From: Xenorhabdus miraniensis | GTDB taxonomy: Bacteria; Pseudomonadota; Gammaproteobacteria; Enterobacterales; Enterobacteriaceae | Direction of reading: 5' to 3' | Assembly: GCF_002632615.1 (NCBI RefSeq) | Contig: NZ_NITZ01000002.1 | Coordinates: forward strand, 246,211 to 310,210 | DNA: 64,000 nucleotides | Shown: piece after piece, positions 1-10,272 of the stretch | Numbering within the stretch: position 1 is the stretch's first letter | Layout: every line of letters starts with the position of its first letter | The notes under the pieces: model-generated | The model's database searches: none | Seen by the model: the letters and a program-made list of their open reading frames with translations, nothing else | What the model was told of the DNA's origin: nothing | Position numbers and translations under genes: made by a program

Positions 1-76
1 TCCCGCTGCCGCTCGACTTGCATGTGTTAGGCCTGCCGCCAGCGTTCAATCTGAGCCATGATCAAACTCTTCAATT
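1..76 (-). rRNA. rrs: 16S ribosomal RNA, 5' end (partial)
   Basis: Read on the minus strand, this is the universally conserved start of bacterial 16S rRNA: the AGAGTTTGATCATGGCTCAG block (E. coli positions 8-27), followed by the conserved stretch up to the V1 region. Only about 76 bases lie in the window; the rest lies to the left. The mature 5' end is placed at about 76-77 by comparison with E. coli numbering. Leader, boxA and two promoters follow at higher coordinates, so this is the start of an rRNA operon reading away from yieP, as E. coli rrnC diverges from yieP. Confidence 0.97.
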
Positions 77-216
77 AAAGGTTTGATGCTCAAAGAATTC
101 AACTGGGTTAGTTCGTAATGAATTAACCGTTCAGTCACTCTTCAAGACTTGTATCTTTTTCGCCTTCCGGCGTGGATAGTGTCTTGCGAGTGCCCACACA
201 GATTGTCTGATTAATT

Positions 217-228
217 TGTTAAAGAGCA
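217..228 (-). promoter_or_regulatory. rrn leader boxA antitermination site
   Basis: The minus strand reads TGCTCTTTAACA, identical to the boxA element of enterobacterial rRNA leaders. NusB/NusE bind this element in the nascent RNA to form the rRNA antitermination complex. It lies about 140 bases upstream of the 16S 5' end and downstream of promoter P2, the usual position. Confidence 0.9.
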
Positions 229-267
229 TGGCAACCGGAAATCTTCTTCCGGGTTGCGAGGCTGCGT

Positions 268-295
268 ATCTTACGCTTTTCGCCTCCGGAGTCAA
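268..295 (-). promoter_or_regulatory. rRNA operon promoter P2
   Basis: On the minus strand a -35 TTGACT (290-295) and a -10 TAAGAT (268-273) are separated by 16 bases, just upstream of boxA. Position and sequence match the weaker, constitutive P2 promoter of enterobacterial rrn operons. Confidence 0.75.
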
Positions 296-353
296 GCGTT
301 TATTTTCGCTTTTCTCTCACTTCCCTCAGCGGCGTGTCTCAGCTCAGCGTCGG

Positions 354-394
354 TCAGTGGTGGCGCATTATAGGGAGTTTTACGGCGCTGACAA
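354..394 (-). promoter_or_regulatory. rRNA operon promoter P1
   Basis: On the minus strand the -35 is TTGTCA (389-394), the spacer 16 bases and the -10 TATAAT (367-372). The discriminator that follows begins GCGCCACC, as in E. coli rrn P1 promoters; GC-rich discriminators of this kind confer stringent ppGpp/DksA control. The A/T tracts at about 395-450 look like an UP element. Confidence 0.9.
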
Positions 395-536
395 TAGTTT
401 TTTTGCATTTTTTTTCCGTTCGTGTTTTTTTTCAACAAATTTGACGTTTTTGTTCTTTTTTCGCCCTAAAACTGGTGAAATGGACAACAATTATTAAATA
501 TATGCAGTAGGATAACGAATTGAATAAAGGGGAGGG

Positions 537-1235
537 ATGGCATCTATGCAGTTAAAAAAACAGAAAAATACGGAAAAAAAGAATCTGTCCTATCTTTTGG
601 CTGAACAAATAGGCCAGCAAATTCTTTCTGGTGTGTATACCGCTGGAAGTCTTCTGCCTGGCGAAATGGAATTGACCAAACTCTTTGATGTCAGCCGAAC
701 GGCTGTACGGGAAGCAATAAAGATTTTAATCGCTAAAGGAATGTTGTTATCTCGGCCCAGAATCGGTACACACATTATGCCTGCCAGCCACTGGAACTTT
801 CTTGATCAAGATTTATTAAGGTGGTGGCTAACTCCCTCTAATATTAATGAGGTCATGACACATTTCCAACAATTGCGTCTGATTATAGAACCACAAGCCT
901 GCTTTTATGCCGCCATCAACGCATCCCATATCCAAAAACAAATCATGTCCTCCTTAATCAAGGAGATGTACTTATTGGCTAAGCAATTTGATCGTGAAAA
1001 ATGGATAAAGGCGGATCAACAACTGCATCACATCATTTATCAGTCTTGCGGCAATCCATTTCTTGGCTCTTTTGTTAATTTGTTGCAACCCGTGTACCAA
1101 CACTACCTTGAAAAAATCATTTCAGGCAAATCCTTCCGCCTAGAAGCACATAAAGCGATTGTTGATGCAATTATCCACGGCGATAGCCAATTAGCTTTAG
1201 CGGAATGCCACAGGTTACTAATAACCAGCGAATAG
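537..1235 (+). CDS. yieP: YieP, GntR/FadR-family transcriptional regulator
   Basis: A 232-residue regulator with an N-terminal GntR winged helix (residues about 15-80, with SRTAVREAIK in the recognition region) and a C-terminal FCD-type ligand-binding domain. The sequence follows E. coli YieP along its length, including the WNFLDQDLL and EPQAC segments. E. coli YieP is a DNA-binding regulator whose physiological ligand is not firmly established. The order rrn / yieP / hsrA / rbs matches E. coli. A strong Shine-Dalgarno (AGGGGAGGG) abuts the ATG at 537, so the in-frame ATG at 546 could be the real start. Confidence 0.9.
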   Translation: MASMQLKKQKNTEKKNLSYLLAEQIGQQILSGVYTAGSLLPGEMELTKLFDVSRTAVREAIKILIAKGMLLSRPRIGTHIMPASHWNFLDQDLLRWWLTPSNINEVMTHFQQLRLIIEPQACFYAAINASHIQKQIMSSLIKEMYLLAKQFDREKWIKADQQLHHIIYQSCGNPFLGSFVNLLQPVYQHYLEKIISGKSFRLEAHKAIVDAIIHGDSQLALAECHRLLITSE

Positions 1236-1301
1236 TTTAATGTATTAAAATATCTTGTATTGACTAATTACCGATCACTACAGAATAAAACGGGATCTCT
1301 G

Positions 1302-2684
1302 ATGGTTAAATCCGCACGCAATATGTCGGGCTTGCCTTGGGTTGCAGCCATGGCTTTTTTTATGCAGTCTTTGGATGCCACAATTCTTAACACCGCACTA
1401 CCGGCAATTGCTAAGAGCCTCAATCATTCTCCACTAGCAATGCAACCTGCCGTTGTTAGTTATACTTTAACTGTGGCGATGTTGATACCCGTCAGCGGTT
1501 GGCTGGCTGATAGATTTGGCACTCAACGAGTGTTCATTTATGCCGTTTCTTTCTTTTCATTAGGTTCACTCGCTTGTGCTTTGTCCCACAATCTCTCTTT
1601 ATTAGTCATTTCCCGGGTGATTCAAGGGATAGGTGGAGCCATGATGATGCCTGTTGCACGTCTGGCATTATTGCGAACATATCCACGCAGTGAACTATTA
1701 TCTATTTTGAGTTTTGTTACCATGCCAGGGTTACTGGGGCCGATTTTAGGCCCAATGTTCGGTGGCCTGTTAGTCACTTATGCCACATGGCATTGGATTT
1801 TCATCATTAATATACCCATCGGTTTGTTAGGCATTATCTATGCCATCAAGCACATGCCTAATTTGACCATGCCAAAATGTCCTTTCGATTTTCTGGGATT
1901 CATATTATTTAGTATGGGATTGGTGATGATTTCAGTCAGTTTTGATTTGTTTGGTAACAATTCATTCGCTGGCTATATTCCTGTAGCATTGTTAGCTAGC
2001 GGTATGATTATGCTATTAGGGTACATTTTTCACGCCAAAAGACATCCAGATCCCCTTATCGACCTCCGATTGTTTCAGACACACACATTTTCAATCGGTA
2101 TCGCCAGCAATATTGTGACTCGTTTAAGTACAGGTTCGCTCTCATTTATCATTCCGTTAATGCTACAAGTCGGGTTTGGGTACTCAGCGGTGATTGCCGG
2201 AATCATTATGGCCCCGAATGCTATTGGTTCTATCTTCGCTAAATCATTTGTTACCAAGATACTGACTAAATTTGGATATCGAAGTACGCTTATCTGGGCC
2301 ACGATTATTATTGGTGTGATGATTTCACAGTTTTCTCTACAGACACCGGAAATCTCTATCGCATTTTTGATAATCCCTCTATTTATATTGGGAATGGCGA
2401 TGTCTACACAATTCACAGCAATGAATACGATTACTCTTGGTGGTCTGAATGATAACAATGCAAGTGCTGGTAATAGTCTGCTAGCGGTCACTCAACAGTT
2501 ATCCATCAGTTTTGGAGTAACCATCAGTGCGGCAGTGCTTCGGTTTTATGAGTCAATGGAGTATGGCTCAACGGTGAGCCATTTCCACTATACCTTGATT
2601 ACAATGGGCATTATTACCCTGATTTCTTCTGCTGTATTCCTGTTACTGAATAAAGAAGACGGTAATAACTTACTTAAGAAATAG
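1302..2684 (+). CDS. hsrA: HsrA, MFS transporter of the DHA2 (14-TM) family
   Basis: This 460-residue inner-membrane protein is homologous along its length to E. coli HsrA (YieO). It has the DHA2 landmarks: [14 protein letters not shown] in TM1, GWLADRFG in the first cytoplasmic loop and RVIQGIGGA in TM4. The family are proton-driven drug/metabolite exporters; the HsrA substrate is unsettled. I chose the ATG at 1302 because the protein then begins 13 residues before SGLPW-type sequence, as in E. coli; an in-frame TTG at 1260 would add 14 residues. It follows yieP on the same strand and converges on rbsR with a 5-base gap and no visible terminator. Confidence 0.9.
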   Translation: MVKSARNMSGLPWVAAMAFFMQSLDATILNTALPAIAKSLNHSPLAMQPAVVSYTLTVAMLIPVSGWLADRFGTQRVFIYAVSFFSLGSLACALSHNLSLLVISRVIQGIGGAMMMPVARLALLRTYPRSELLSILSFVTMPGLLGPILGPMFGGLLVTYATWHWIFIINIPIGLLGIIYAIKHMPNLTMPKCPFDFLGFILFSMGLVMISVSFDLFGNNSFAGYIPVALLASGMIMLLGYIFHAKRHPDPLIDLRLFQTHTFSIGIASNIVTRLSTGSLSFIIPLMLQVGFGYSAVIAGIIMAPNAIGSIFAKSFVTKILTKFGYRSTLIWATIIIGVMISQFSLQTPEISIAFLIIPLFILGMAMSTQFTAMNTITLGGLNDNNASAGNSLLAVTQQLSISFGVTISAAVLRFYESMEYGSTVSHFHYTLITMGIITLISSAVFLLLNKEDGNNLLKK

Positions 2685-2689
2685 AGCGA

Positions 2690-3691
2690 TTAACGGCTGG
2701 AAACGGAACTACGCTCGATCAATTTTGGCATCAGAACCAGTTCCTTGGGCTCGCTTTCCGGGTTATCCATTCGATACAGTAAGCTATCAATCGCCAGCTT
2801 ACCCAATTCATCTTTTGGCTGATGGATAGTCGTCAACGGAGGGATAAGATAAGGTGCTATTGCAATATCATCATATCCGATAATAGAAATATCATCCGGT
2901 ACTGAAAGACCCGCCTGATATAAGGCCTGATAAACACCAATCGCCATAGCATCATTTGCCGCAAAAACTGCTTCGGGAATTTCAGGTAATTGGAGGAGTT
3001 TTTTCATTGATAACAATCCCCCTGCAAATTCATAATCACTGTGGATTTCATAACCATCTGGTATCTCAAGCCGAGCATCTCTCATTGCTTTTCGATATCC
3101 AGCCAAACGCTGACGGGCAAGAGATGTATTCTGTAAGCCTGCGATACAGGCAATTTTGCGAAACCCCCGATTAATCAGATAAGTTGTGGCTAATTCTCCT
3201 CCAAACAGAGAATTATCTTTAATAACATCACTAGAAGCATCAAAAGGAGACCAATCCAATGTCACTATTGGCACTAGCGGATATCGCAATAGAAAGTCTT
3301 TAGGTAGTAATTTATGTTCAGAACTCATAATTAAAAGGCCATCAACGCGTTTTTGCAGTAGTGTTTCCATACTGTGTAGCATACGTGTAACGTTACCTTC
3401 GGTATTACACAGGATTAAGCTGTATCCCCGTTCATAACAGTTCCGTTCAACTCCCCTGACAATTTCAGAATAAAATGAGTTATCACTGGCAGTAACCAGC
3501 ATCCCGATGGTTTTTGTTTGCTTGATTTTCAGGCTTCTTGCCAATGCGGATGGAACATAGTTCAGCTCTTCAATAGCCGCATTAACTCTTTTTTTCACAT
3601 TCTCACTAACATAACGATTGTCATTAATCACATGAGAAACAGTTGATGTTGATACACCTGCCAGACGGGCAACATCCTTCATGGTAGCCAT
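2690..3691 (-). CDS. rbsR: RbsR, LacI-family repressor of the ribose operon
   Basis: A 333-residue LacI-family protein. The N-terminal helix-turn-helix ([20 protein letters not shown], residues 2-21) and hinge are followed by a periplasmic-binding-protein-like ribose domain. Sequence and length match E. coli RbsR. It is the last gene of the minus-strand rbs operon, 2 bases after rbsK. Its likely target is the perfect palindrome at 8501-8526, whose core AGCGAAACGTTTCGCT matches the E. coli rbs operator. Ribose binding should release the repressor from it. Confidence 0.95.
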   Translation of the reverse strand: MATMKDVARLAGVSTSTVSHVINDNRYVSENVKKRVNAAIEELNYVPSALARSLKIKQTKTIGMLVTASDNSFYSEIVRGVERNCYERGYSLILCNTEGNVTRMLHSMETLLQKRVDGLLIMSSEHKLLPKDFLLRYPLVPIVTLDWSPFDASSDVIKDNSLFGGELATTYLINRGFRKIACIAGLQNTSLARQRLAGYRKAMRDARLEIPDGYEIHSDYEFAGGLLSMKKLLQLPEIPEAVFAANDAMAIGVYQALYQAGLSVPDDISIIGYDDIAIAPYLIPPLTTIHQPKDELGKLAIDSLLYRMDNPESEPKELVLMPKLIERSSVSSR

Positions 3692-3693
3692 GG

Positions 3694-4623
3694 TTAATCC
3701 TGTTCAGATAGAAATGCCTCAATTTCATGTCGCCACGGAACCGCAGGCTGCGCCCCCTGACGTGTCACTGCAATCGCAGCCGCAGCATGAGCAAAGCGGA
3801 TCGCCGACAACATCTCTTTTCCTTCCAGCAATCCTGTTACCAAGGCGCCATTAAATGTATCCCCCGCAGCAATCGTATTGATCGCTTTCACTTTAAATCC
3901 GGGAACGACTCTACCTTCCTTACCTTTCTCACTTAACCATGCACCTCGGCTACCCAATGTGATAATGACTGTTTCTATACCTTTATCATGTAAAGCTTGG
4001 GCCGCTTTCCTCGCTCCCACCTCATCTTTTACGGCAATGCCAGTCAAGCATTCCGCTTCGGTTTCATTAGGTGTGATAATATCCACCAGCGAAAGCAACT
4101 GAGCTGATATTTTCTGTGCAGGAGCAGGATTTAGGATTACTTTAGTGTGGTGATTTTTGGCCGTTTCAATGGCTAGTTGTACTGTTTCCAGTGGTGTTTC
4201 GAGTTGCAACAGTAACGCATCTGCCTCTTTGACCGCCTGTTCATAGCGAAGGAAATAATCTGGAGTTAACGCCCCATTTGCCCCTGCGTTAATGCCAATA
4301 ACGTTTTCACCCTGCTGGTTGACAAAAATTAGGGCAACGCCTGTTGTTTCTCCCTCAATAACTTCAATTGACGAGGTTTTGACATTATCCTTCACCAATT
4401 GTTGGCAAATGTGTTCTCCAATATCATCCTGACCAACGCAAGCAATAAATGTAATATCAGCACCACAACGACCAGCCGCAACTGCCTGATTTGCGCCTTT
4501 GCCTCCGAATGCAACCTGATACTGTTCTCCTTTCACTGTTTCCCCTGGTTGAGGAAAAGATTCGAGATTCAATATGTGATCTGCATTGATGCTACCCATC
4601 ACCACAAGTTTTGCCATGCTCAT
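3694..4623 (-). CDS. rbsK: RbsK, ribokinase
   Basis: A 309-residue PfkB-family sugar kinase that makes ribose 5-phosphate from ribose and ATP in the cytoplasm. The N-terminal PfkB signature [14 protein letters not shown] binds the sugar. The C-terminal AAGDTFNGA motif carries the catalytic aspartate and the anion hole. Length and sequence agree with E. coli RbsK (309 aa). It lies between rbsB (29-base gap) and rbsR (2-base gap) in the operon. Nothing suggests inactivation. Confidence 0.96.
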   Translation of the reverse strand: MSMAKLVVMGSINADHILNLESFPQPGETVKGEQYQVAFGGKGANQAVAAGRCGADITFIACVGQDDIGEHICQQLVKDNVKTSSIEVIEGETTGVALIFVNQQGENVIGINAGANGALTPDYFLRYEQAVKEADALLLQLETPLETVQLAIETAKNHHTKVILNPAPAQKISAQLLSLVDIITPNETEAECLTGIAVKDEVGARKAAQALHDKGIETVIITLGSRGAWLSEKGKEGRVVPGFKVKAINTIAAGDTFNGALVTGLLEGKEMLSAIRFAHAAAAIAVTRQGAQPAVPWRHEIEAFLSEQD

Positions 4624-4652
4624 TACATTTATTCCTGCATGAATAATGTTGA

Positions 4653-5543
4653 TTATTTCTTAACAACTAATTCCAGTTCAACCGGAATGGTGGCGTCAAC
4701 TTTTTCATCTTTTAACACTTTGTCCGCGGTCTGAACACCAATGATACCAATTTGATCTGGACGCTGTGCGATCGTTGCCCCCAATTTACCATTCTGTACT
4801 GCCTTAAGGGCATCGTCAGTGCCATCGAATCCGACAACCAACACATCTTCTTTACCAGCTGTCTGCAACGCTCGTAATGCACCAAGAGCCATTTCATCAT
4901 TTTGAGCGAAAACGGCTTGCACTGATGGATGAGCTGTCAGAAGGTTCTGCATGACATTCATCCCCTTTGTGCGATCATAGTCAGCGGGCTGGCTGGCCAA
5001 CATATTGAATTTGTGCTTTTGAGCTGCCTGACCAAAACCTTCACCACGTTCACGCGCACCTGAAGTTCCTGGAATACCTTCCAGTTGAATGACTTTGACA
5101 TTACTACCTAATTTTTCAGCGATAAAATCAGCAGCCATTTTTGCACCTAAACGGCTGTCGGAAGCAATATAGCTGATCACATTGCCCTTATTTGCTAATC
5201 GGTCAAGAGTAATAACAGGAATATTCGCCTTATTTGCCATGATCACCGCATTACCAACGGCATCCGAGTCAGTTGGGTTAATTAACATCAATTTTATGCC
5301 ACTAACTGTCAAATCCTGTACATTGGCCAACTCTTTTGCCGGGTTATCCTGAGAATCAAGCACAATCAGGTTATATCCGAGTTTATCAGCTTCTTTTTGT
5401 GCGCTATCTTTCATTGTGACAAAGAAGGGGTTATTCAAGGTTGAGATAACCAATGCAATGCTATCTTTCGCCAGTGCATTAGCACTCATAGTGGCACTCA
5501 ATGCCATGACGGAGAGAATAGTTGCCAGCTTCTTCATTTTCAT
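4653..5543 (-). CDS. rbsB: RbsB, periplasmic ribose-binding protein
   Basis: A 296-residue secreted solute-binding protein of the RbsB type. The N-terminal signal peptide ([20 protein letters not shown]..., cleavage expected after ANALA) is followed by the two-lobe fold, with the ribose-contacting segments STLNNPFF and [10 protein letters not shown] conserved. It delivers ribose to the RbsAC transporter and, in E. coli, also signals to the Trg chemoreceptor. Same length as E. coli RbsB; 23 bases after rbsC. Confidence 0.96.
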   Translation of the reverse strand: MKMKKLATILSVMALSATMSANALAKDSIALVISTLNNPFFVTMKDSAQKEADKLGYNLIVLDSQDNPAKELANVQDLTVSGIKLMLINPTDSDAVGNAVIMANKANIPVITLDRLANKGNVISYIASDSRLGAKMAADFIAEKLGSNVKVIQLEGIPGTSGARERGEGFGQAAQKHKFNMLASQPADYDRTKGMNVMQNLLTAHPSVQAVFAQNDEMALGALRALQTAGKEDVLVVGFDGTDDALKAVQNGKLGATIAQRPDQIGIIGVQTADKVLKDEKVDATIPVELELVVKK

Positions 5544-5566
5544 GGTGTTTTTCCTATTGGGTGAGA

Positions 5567-6550
5567 TTAGTTATCTACTTTTGTTTTGTTATCAATCAAG
5601 ATCGCCAGTAAAATCACAACTGCCTTGACGATCATTTGATAGTTGGAAGAAATACCTAATAAATTCAATCCATTATTCAGAAAGCCTAAAATCAGCGCAC
5701 CTATCAACGTCCCAACAATCCGCCCTTTACCTCCAGCCAGACTGGTTCCACCTAATACAACCGCTGCAATGGCATCCAGTTCATAACCACTTCCTGCCAT
5801 CGGTTGGGCAGAAGATAATCGGGCAACTTCAATGATGCTTGCCAATGCTGCCAATAGACCACATAGGGAATAAACGATTATTTTTATTTTATCAACATTG
5901 ATACCCGATAAACGTGTTGCAGATTCATTTCCGCCTAATGCGTAAATGTAACGACCAAGACGAGTGTGATGAAGGACAAACCAAGCCGCAGCAAAAACCA
6001 GCAACATAATCCACACTGGTGTTGGTATTCCCAGAAGACGCCCAATACCGAACCACCCAAACAGATCAGCATTATCACTGAAACCTGTATTGATAGGACT
6101 CCCATCGGTATAAACCCGAGTCACTCCACGTAACAATAACATCATCACTAATGTTGCGATAAATGCCTGAACCTTACCTTTTGCAACAATCACGCCAGTA
6201 CACGCACCAATAGCCGCCCCCAATGCTAAGGCATAGGCAACAGCCACCAATGCATTAACATCACTACTTACCATTGATGCCGCTATTGATCCTGTCAACG
6301 CCAACAGAGAACCAACAGATAAATCAATCCCCGAAGTCAAGATAACCAATGTCATTCCCACAGCCATAATGGCATTAACAGATGTTTGTTGAAGGATGTT
6401 AAGGAGGTTATTCAATGTGAAAAAGTTGGGGCTAAGGAAAGAAACAACCACAATCAGAGTTAATAACGCAATAAGTGATTTTTGTTCCAAAAACCATGTT
6501 TTGGTAAACCAACGCTTGGAAGTTAGCGCCGTATTAAAATTCATATCCAT
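5567..6550 (-). CDS. rbsC: RbsC, ribose ABC transporter permease
   Basis: A 327-residue multi-pass inner-membrane permease of the BPD_transp_2 family. It matches E. coli RbsC (321 aa) from [16 protein letters not shown] onward. Conserved blocks include [19 protein letters not shown] and the cytoplasmic coupling segment [12 protein letters not shown]. The N-terminus is a few residues longer than in E. coli, so a slightly later start is possible. It pairs with RbsA and receives ribose from RbsB. Confidence 0.95.
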   Translation of the reverse strand: MDMNFNTALTSKRWFTKTWFLEQKSLIALLTLIVVVSFLSPNFFTLNNLLNILQQTSVNAIMAVGMTLVILTSGIDLSVGSLLALTGSIAASMVSSDVNALVAVAYALALGAAIGACTGVIVAKGKVQAFIATLVMMLLLRGVTRVYTDGSPINTGFSDNADLFGWFGIGRLLGIPTPVWIMLLVFAAAWFVLHHTRLGRYIYALGGNESATRLSGINVDKIKIIVYSLCGLLAALASIIEVARLSSAQPMAGSGYELDAIAAVVLGGTSLAGGKGRIVGTLIGALILGFLNNGLNLLGISSNYQMIVKAVVILLAILIDNKTKVDN

Positions 6551-6562
6551 TATCCTTAATTT

Positions 6563-8065
6563 TTAAGCTGCACCGTATTGTTTACCAACCGCAGCAGCCA
6601 TCAGCATTTCCTGAGAAACATCATCCACACTGAATTCTCCACTTATTCCACCTTCGTGCATCACTAAAATGCGGTCACTCATTCCCATCACTTCCAGCAT
6701 CTCAGAAGAAACCAAGATAATGCTCAAACCTTCTTTTTTGAACTGATTGATAAGTTGATAGATCTCTTTCTTCGCCCCTACATCTACGCCTCTGGTTGGC
6801 TCATCAAGGATTAAGACTTTTGGACAAGTCATCAACCCACGGGCAATTGCCTCTTTTTGTTGATTACCACCAGAAAGCAAACTAATAGATTGTTCCATGG
6901 AAGGGGTTTTGATATTGAATAACTTGATGAAATCAGCAACTGCTTTTTGTTCTGCCAAATGATGCAATCGATAGAAATTTTTACTGAAATAATGCAGAAA
7001 GGTGAGGGACATATTCTCTTTAACCGACATACTTAAGACTAATCCATCACGTTTACGATCTTCTGAAATATAGACAATACCATTAGCCAGACCTTCTTGT
7101 GGATTCCGGATAGTCAGAGGTTTTCCATCCAGCAAGATCTGGCCTTCAGTTTTTGGCAATGCCCCGTATATAACCTTCATCAATTCAGTACGACCTGCGC
7201 CCATCAAGCCAGATATTCCCAAAATCTCCCCTCTATACAGAGAAAAACTGACATTTTTGATCCCAGAGCCAGACAGATTTCTAATCTCCAACCACTTTTT
7301 ACCAAGCGGTAAAACCAGACGGGGATACTGCTCACCAAGCTTGCGTCCCACCATCATTTCGATCAATCGCTCCTCATCCAGAGCATTAATGGGGTGCTCA
7401 CCAATAAACTGCCCATCGCGTAATATCGTCACATCATCACAAATTTCAAAAAGCTCTTTTAAACGATGGGAAATATAGACAATGCCACACCCTTGCGCTT
7501 TCAGTTCCCGTATGACACAGAATAAAGATTCAGTTTCGGTATCAGTCAAGGCATCTGTCGGTTCATCCATAATGATGACTTTAGATTGGAAACTCAGCGC
7601 TTTGGCAATTTCTACCATTTGCTGCTCACCAATGGATAATTCAGAAACAAGCCGATAGCTGCTATAGCGAATATTTAAACGCTTCAGCAAATTATCAGCT
7701 TCTGCATACATTTTTTTCCAATTAATTATGCCCAATTTATTGACGAATTCACGTCCCAAAAAAATATTTTCAGCGACCGTCAACTGGGGAATAAGGTTTA
7801 ATTCTTGATGAATAATACTAATCCCTGCTTTCTGAGAGTATTTGGGGCCAGAAAAAAGCACATCTTTGCCAAGATAACGAATAGTGCCAACATCTTTTGT
7901 ATAGATACCGGTCAAGACTTTCATCATTGTGGATTTACCGGCACCGTTCTCGCCGACTAACGCCATCACTTTCCCGGGATAAACACGCAGTGCGGCTCCA
8001 GACAATGCTTTTACCCCAGGGAAAGCCTTATCAATCCCCTTTAACTCCAGTAATGGCTCCATCAT
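6563..8065 (-). CDS. rbsA: RbsA, ribose ABC transporter ATP-binding protein
   Basis: A 500-residue tandem ATPase. The first nucleotide-binding domain has Walker A GENGAGKS and signature LSIGEQQ. The second has the degenerate Walker A GLMGAGRT typical of RbsA/MglA, and Walker B ILDEPTRG. In the second signature the usual LSGGNQQKV reads LSGGNQQKE, an acidic replacement just after the conserved motif. The start is the first of two adjacent ATGs (8065/8062), preceded by GAGG. With rbsD broken upstream, this is the first intact gene of the operon. Confidence 0.95.
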   Translation of the reverse strand: MMEPLLELKGIDKAFPGVKALSGAALRVYPGKVMALVGENGAGKSTMMKVLTGIYTKDVGTIRYLGKDVLFSGPKYSQKAGISIIHQELNLIPQLTVAENIFLGREFVNKLGIINWKKMYAEADNLLKRLNIRYSSYRLVSELSIGEQQMVEIAKALSFQSKVIIMDEPTDALTDTETESLFCVIRELKAQGCGIVYISHRLKELFEICDDVTILRDGQFIGEHPINALDEERLIEMMVGRKLGEQYPRLVLPLGKKWLEIRNLSGSGIKNVSFSLYRGEILGISGLMGAGRTELMKVIYGALPKTEGQILLDGKPLTIRNPQEGLANGIVYISEDRKRDGLVLSMSVKENMSLTFLHYFSKNFYRLHHLAEQKAVADFIKLFNIKTPSMEQSISLLSGGNQQKEAIARGLMTCPKVLILDEPTRGVDVGAKKEIYQLINQFKKEGLSIILVSSEMLEVMGMSDRILVMHEGGISGEFSVDDVSQEMLMAAAVGKQYGAA

Positions 8066-8072
8066 AATAACC

Positions 8073-8496
8073 TCAGAAAGTTACACCAGAGCAAAGGAGG
8101 ATATTGGTATAAGGAGAACATTCTCCTGTACGGATAATCGCTTTGCTCTTCCTCTGTTTTCTCTTTCAGAATGCTATGACTGACATACTTTACCGCAATT
8201 GCGTTTCCCTGCTGTGTTTCAAGATCAGAAATATGCTTAATGATTTGCTCATGTATTTGAGGATTATGTTCAATAATTTCAGCGGCCAAAATGGCTACTT
8301 CAACTTGTACTTCTTTAATAACATCAAAAACAGATAATAGATCGGGGATTCCCTAGGTTAGCGCTAAATCAATTCGCTGGATAAACGACGGGATAGGTAA
8401 TCCCACATCACTGATAGTGATCTAATCCGTATGCCCTAAACGAGAAATAATAGCTGAAATATCAGAATGTAATAAAACATCATTTTTATTTTTTAT
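8073..8496 (-). pseudogene. rbsD: Broken rbsD (ribose pyranase)
   Basis: Read from 8496 downward, the sequence encodes recognisable RbsD ([56 protein letters not shown]) with four lesions. The start position after AAGGAG reads ATA (8494-8496) instead of ATG. There are in-frame TAG codons at 8422-8424 and 8353-8355, the latter where E. coli has a glutamine codon. A +1 frameshift lies near 8141-8146 in an AAA run, after which the other frame reads [11 protein letters not shown]. The remnant is 424 bases, close to the full gene. RbsD interconverts the pyranose and furanose forms of ribose; that step is spontaneous but slow, so the rest of the operon could still work. An internal ORF (8062-8289) is just the open part of this remnant. 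Confidence 0.95.
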
Positions 8497-8500
8497 TAAC

Positions 8501-8526
8501 TCCTTAGCGAAACGTTTCGCTAAGGA
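8501..8526. promoter_or_regulatory. RbsR operator (26-bp perfect palindrome)
   Basis: A perfect 26-base inverted repeat centred at 8513/8514. Its core AGCGAAACGTTTCGCT is the known E. coli RbsR operator core with the central CG typical of LacI-family sites. The left-reading half includes the AAGGAG Shine-Dalgarno of the dead rbsD, so repressor binding would cover the start of the transcript. The operator is intact although the gene it abuts is not. A weak minus-strand promoter may lie just above it (about 8530-8560), but I see no clear consensus. Confidence 0.85.
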
Positions 8527-8765
8527 GCCATAATATAAAGCTAAATATCAAAGACAACATGATTAATAAGAAAATGTGATCACCATAGAAACATTTAGAG
8601 AACAAGCAAATAGATAAAAAAATCCAACTTATTGAATAAATTAAGCTGAATCGTTTTTTTTAAACGCACTACTGAAATTCAATAAATCACTCTCAAAATC
8701 TTTGCATAGATTGAATTTTACCTATAAATAAAGGAAGGTAACTATCCAGCCATGGTGTCAATAAT

Positions 8766-10268
8766 ATGCAATTGGTCGAGAAAATATCTCAGTTATGCCA
8801 GTATCTGGAAAGTGGCTTATACGAAAGACGACAAGCCATTCGCCTTTGTTTGCTGTCCGCTTTATGTGGAGAGAGCGTTTTTCTCCTTGGTCCCCCCGGC
8901 ATAGCTAAGAGCCTGATCGCCCGTCGGCTCAAGTTTGCATTTCAAAATGCACGCGCTTTTGAATACCTGATGACCCGTTTTTCCACTCCAGAAGAAATCT
9001 TTGGCCCTCTTTCCATTCAAGCCCTCAAAGACGAAGGACGTTACCAACGCCTCACCGAAGGCTATTTGCCTGAATCTGAGATTGTTTTTTTGGATGAAAT
9101 CTGGAAAGCAGGGCCAGCTATTCTGAATACACTACTGACTGCCATCAATGAAAAGAAATTCAGAAATGGTACTCAAGAAGAGCAACTGCCAATGCGTTTA
9201 CTGGTTACGGCATCCAATGAACTTCCCGATACAGATAGCGGTTTGGAAGCACTTTATGATCGTATGTTGATCCGGATTTGGCTGGATAAGATTCAGGAAA
9301 AGAAAAATTTTCGGGCATTGCTGACTGACCGGAATAATGAAAATGCCAATCCCGTGCCCGCCCATATTCAAATCACTGATGACGAGTTTCATCAATGGCA
9401 AGACAAGATCAACCATATATCTCTGCCGGATCATATCTTCGATCTGATTTATCAACTACGCCAACAAATAAACGCTACCGGGAATACACCTGACGTCTCA
9501 GATCGTCGCTGGAAAAAATCCATCCGTTTATTGCAAGCCAGTGCTTTTTTCTGTGGGAGAAGTGAGATATCTCCGTTAGATATAGTGCTATTAAAGGATT
9601 GCCTATGGCACGATTTAAACACCTTAAAACTTTTATCCCAATTCTTATATACCTTATTGACAGAACAGGCTTATCTGCAACGTTCCCTTATGCAAAAAAT
9701 GGAGAAGTTATACCAGCAATGGGTACAATTCAACCAAGACAAAAATGACCTTCATCCCCTACAATTAGTCACCAAATCCTCTCTGTTTGGTCGCAAAACC
9801 CTTTATTCACTGCCCGAAGATATTGCAGATGAAAAGCTGACTCTGTTTTTACATCCTTCATTAAACAGGCATGATCTTGAAGTCAATTTCATCGAAGTAG
9901 ATAAAACGTCTCTGGAAAATGTCTTAAAAAATAATACAGGAGAACTCTCTGCCTGCTTAAATGGTATTGGTTTTCCGCAAACCATCACGGCAGAAATCAA
10001 TGAAAAGAACCAGCTTACCGTGCTGGATATTAGCCGTAATAGCGCCGTTCTTTGCCTATCTGGAAAAAAATCGGTAACAACAGAAAAAACTAATAACGAA
10101 TGGCATGAAAAACTGATATCCATTAATGACGAAATTCAACAGCAACATAATTTATTTAATCAGCATCAGCCCTGTTTATTTATAGAAGAACATTGGCTTG
10201 TCAGCATTGAGCAAAGTTTTCTTCAATTAACCGAAAAACAGCAACAGTTGAGATCAAAAATGGGATAG
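8766..10268 (+). CDS. ravA: RavA, MoxR-family AAA+ ATPase
   Basis: A 500-residue MoxR AAA+ ATPase close to E. coli RavA (498 aa). Walker A is GPPGIAKS and Walker [11 protein letters not shown]; sensor 1 lies in [10 protein letters not shown]. The C-terminal third holds the LARA region, which in E. coli binds the inducible lysine decarboxylase LdcI. RavA forms a hexamer and works with the vWA partner ViaA, affecting respiratory complexes and membrane stress. The start at 8766 aligns with the family N-terminus; the upstream ATG at about 8753 is out of frame. viaA follows after 4 bases. Confidence 0.94.
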   Translation: MQLVEKISQLCQYLESGLYERRQAIRLCLLSALCGESVFLLGPPGIAKSLIARRLKFAFQNARAFEYLMTRFSTPEEIFGPLSIQALKDEGRYQRLTEGYLPESEIVFLDEIWKAGPAILNTLLTAINEKKFRNGTQEEQLPMRLLVTASNELPDTDSGLEALYDRMLIRIWLDKIQEKKNFRALLTDRNNENANPVPAHIQITDDEFHQWQDKINHISLPDHIFDLIYQLRQQINATGNTPDVSDRRWKKSIRLLQASAFFCGRSEISPLDIVLLKDCLWHDLNTLKLLSQFLYTLLTEQAYLQRSLMQKMEKLYQQWVQFNQDKNDLHPLQLVTKSSLFGRKTLYSLPEDIADEKLTLFLHPSLNRHDLEVNFIEVDKTSLENVLKNNTGELSACLNGIGFPQTITAEINEKNQLTVLDISRNSAVLCLSGKKSVTTEKTNNEWHEKLISINDEIQQQHNLFNQHQPCLFIEEHWLVSIEQSFLQLTEKQQQLRSKMG

Positions 10269-10272
10269 TGAC

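Noticed and set aside
216..497. 93-codon plus-strand ORF upstream of yieP
   Set aside because: It lies across the rRNA promoters and leader; the protein has no homology pattern and the region is fully explained by minus-strand signals.
8062..8289. 75-codon ORF before rbsA as a gene of its own
   Set aside because: It is the open middle of the broken rbsD, ending in a shifted frame; it lacks the N-terminal half with the catalytic histidine.
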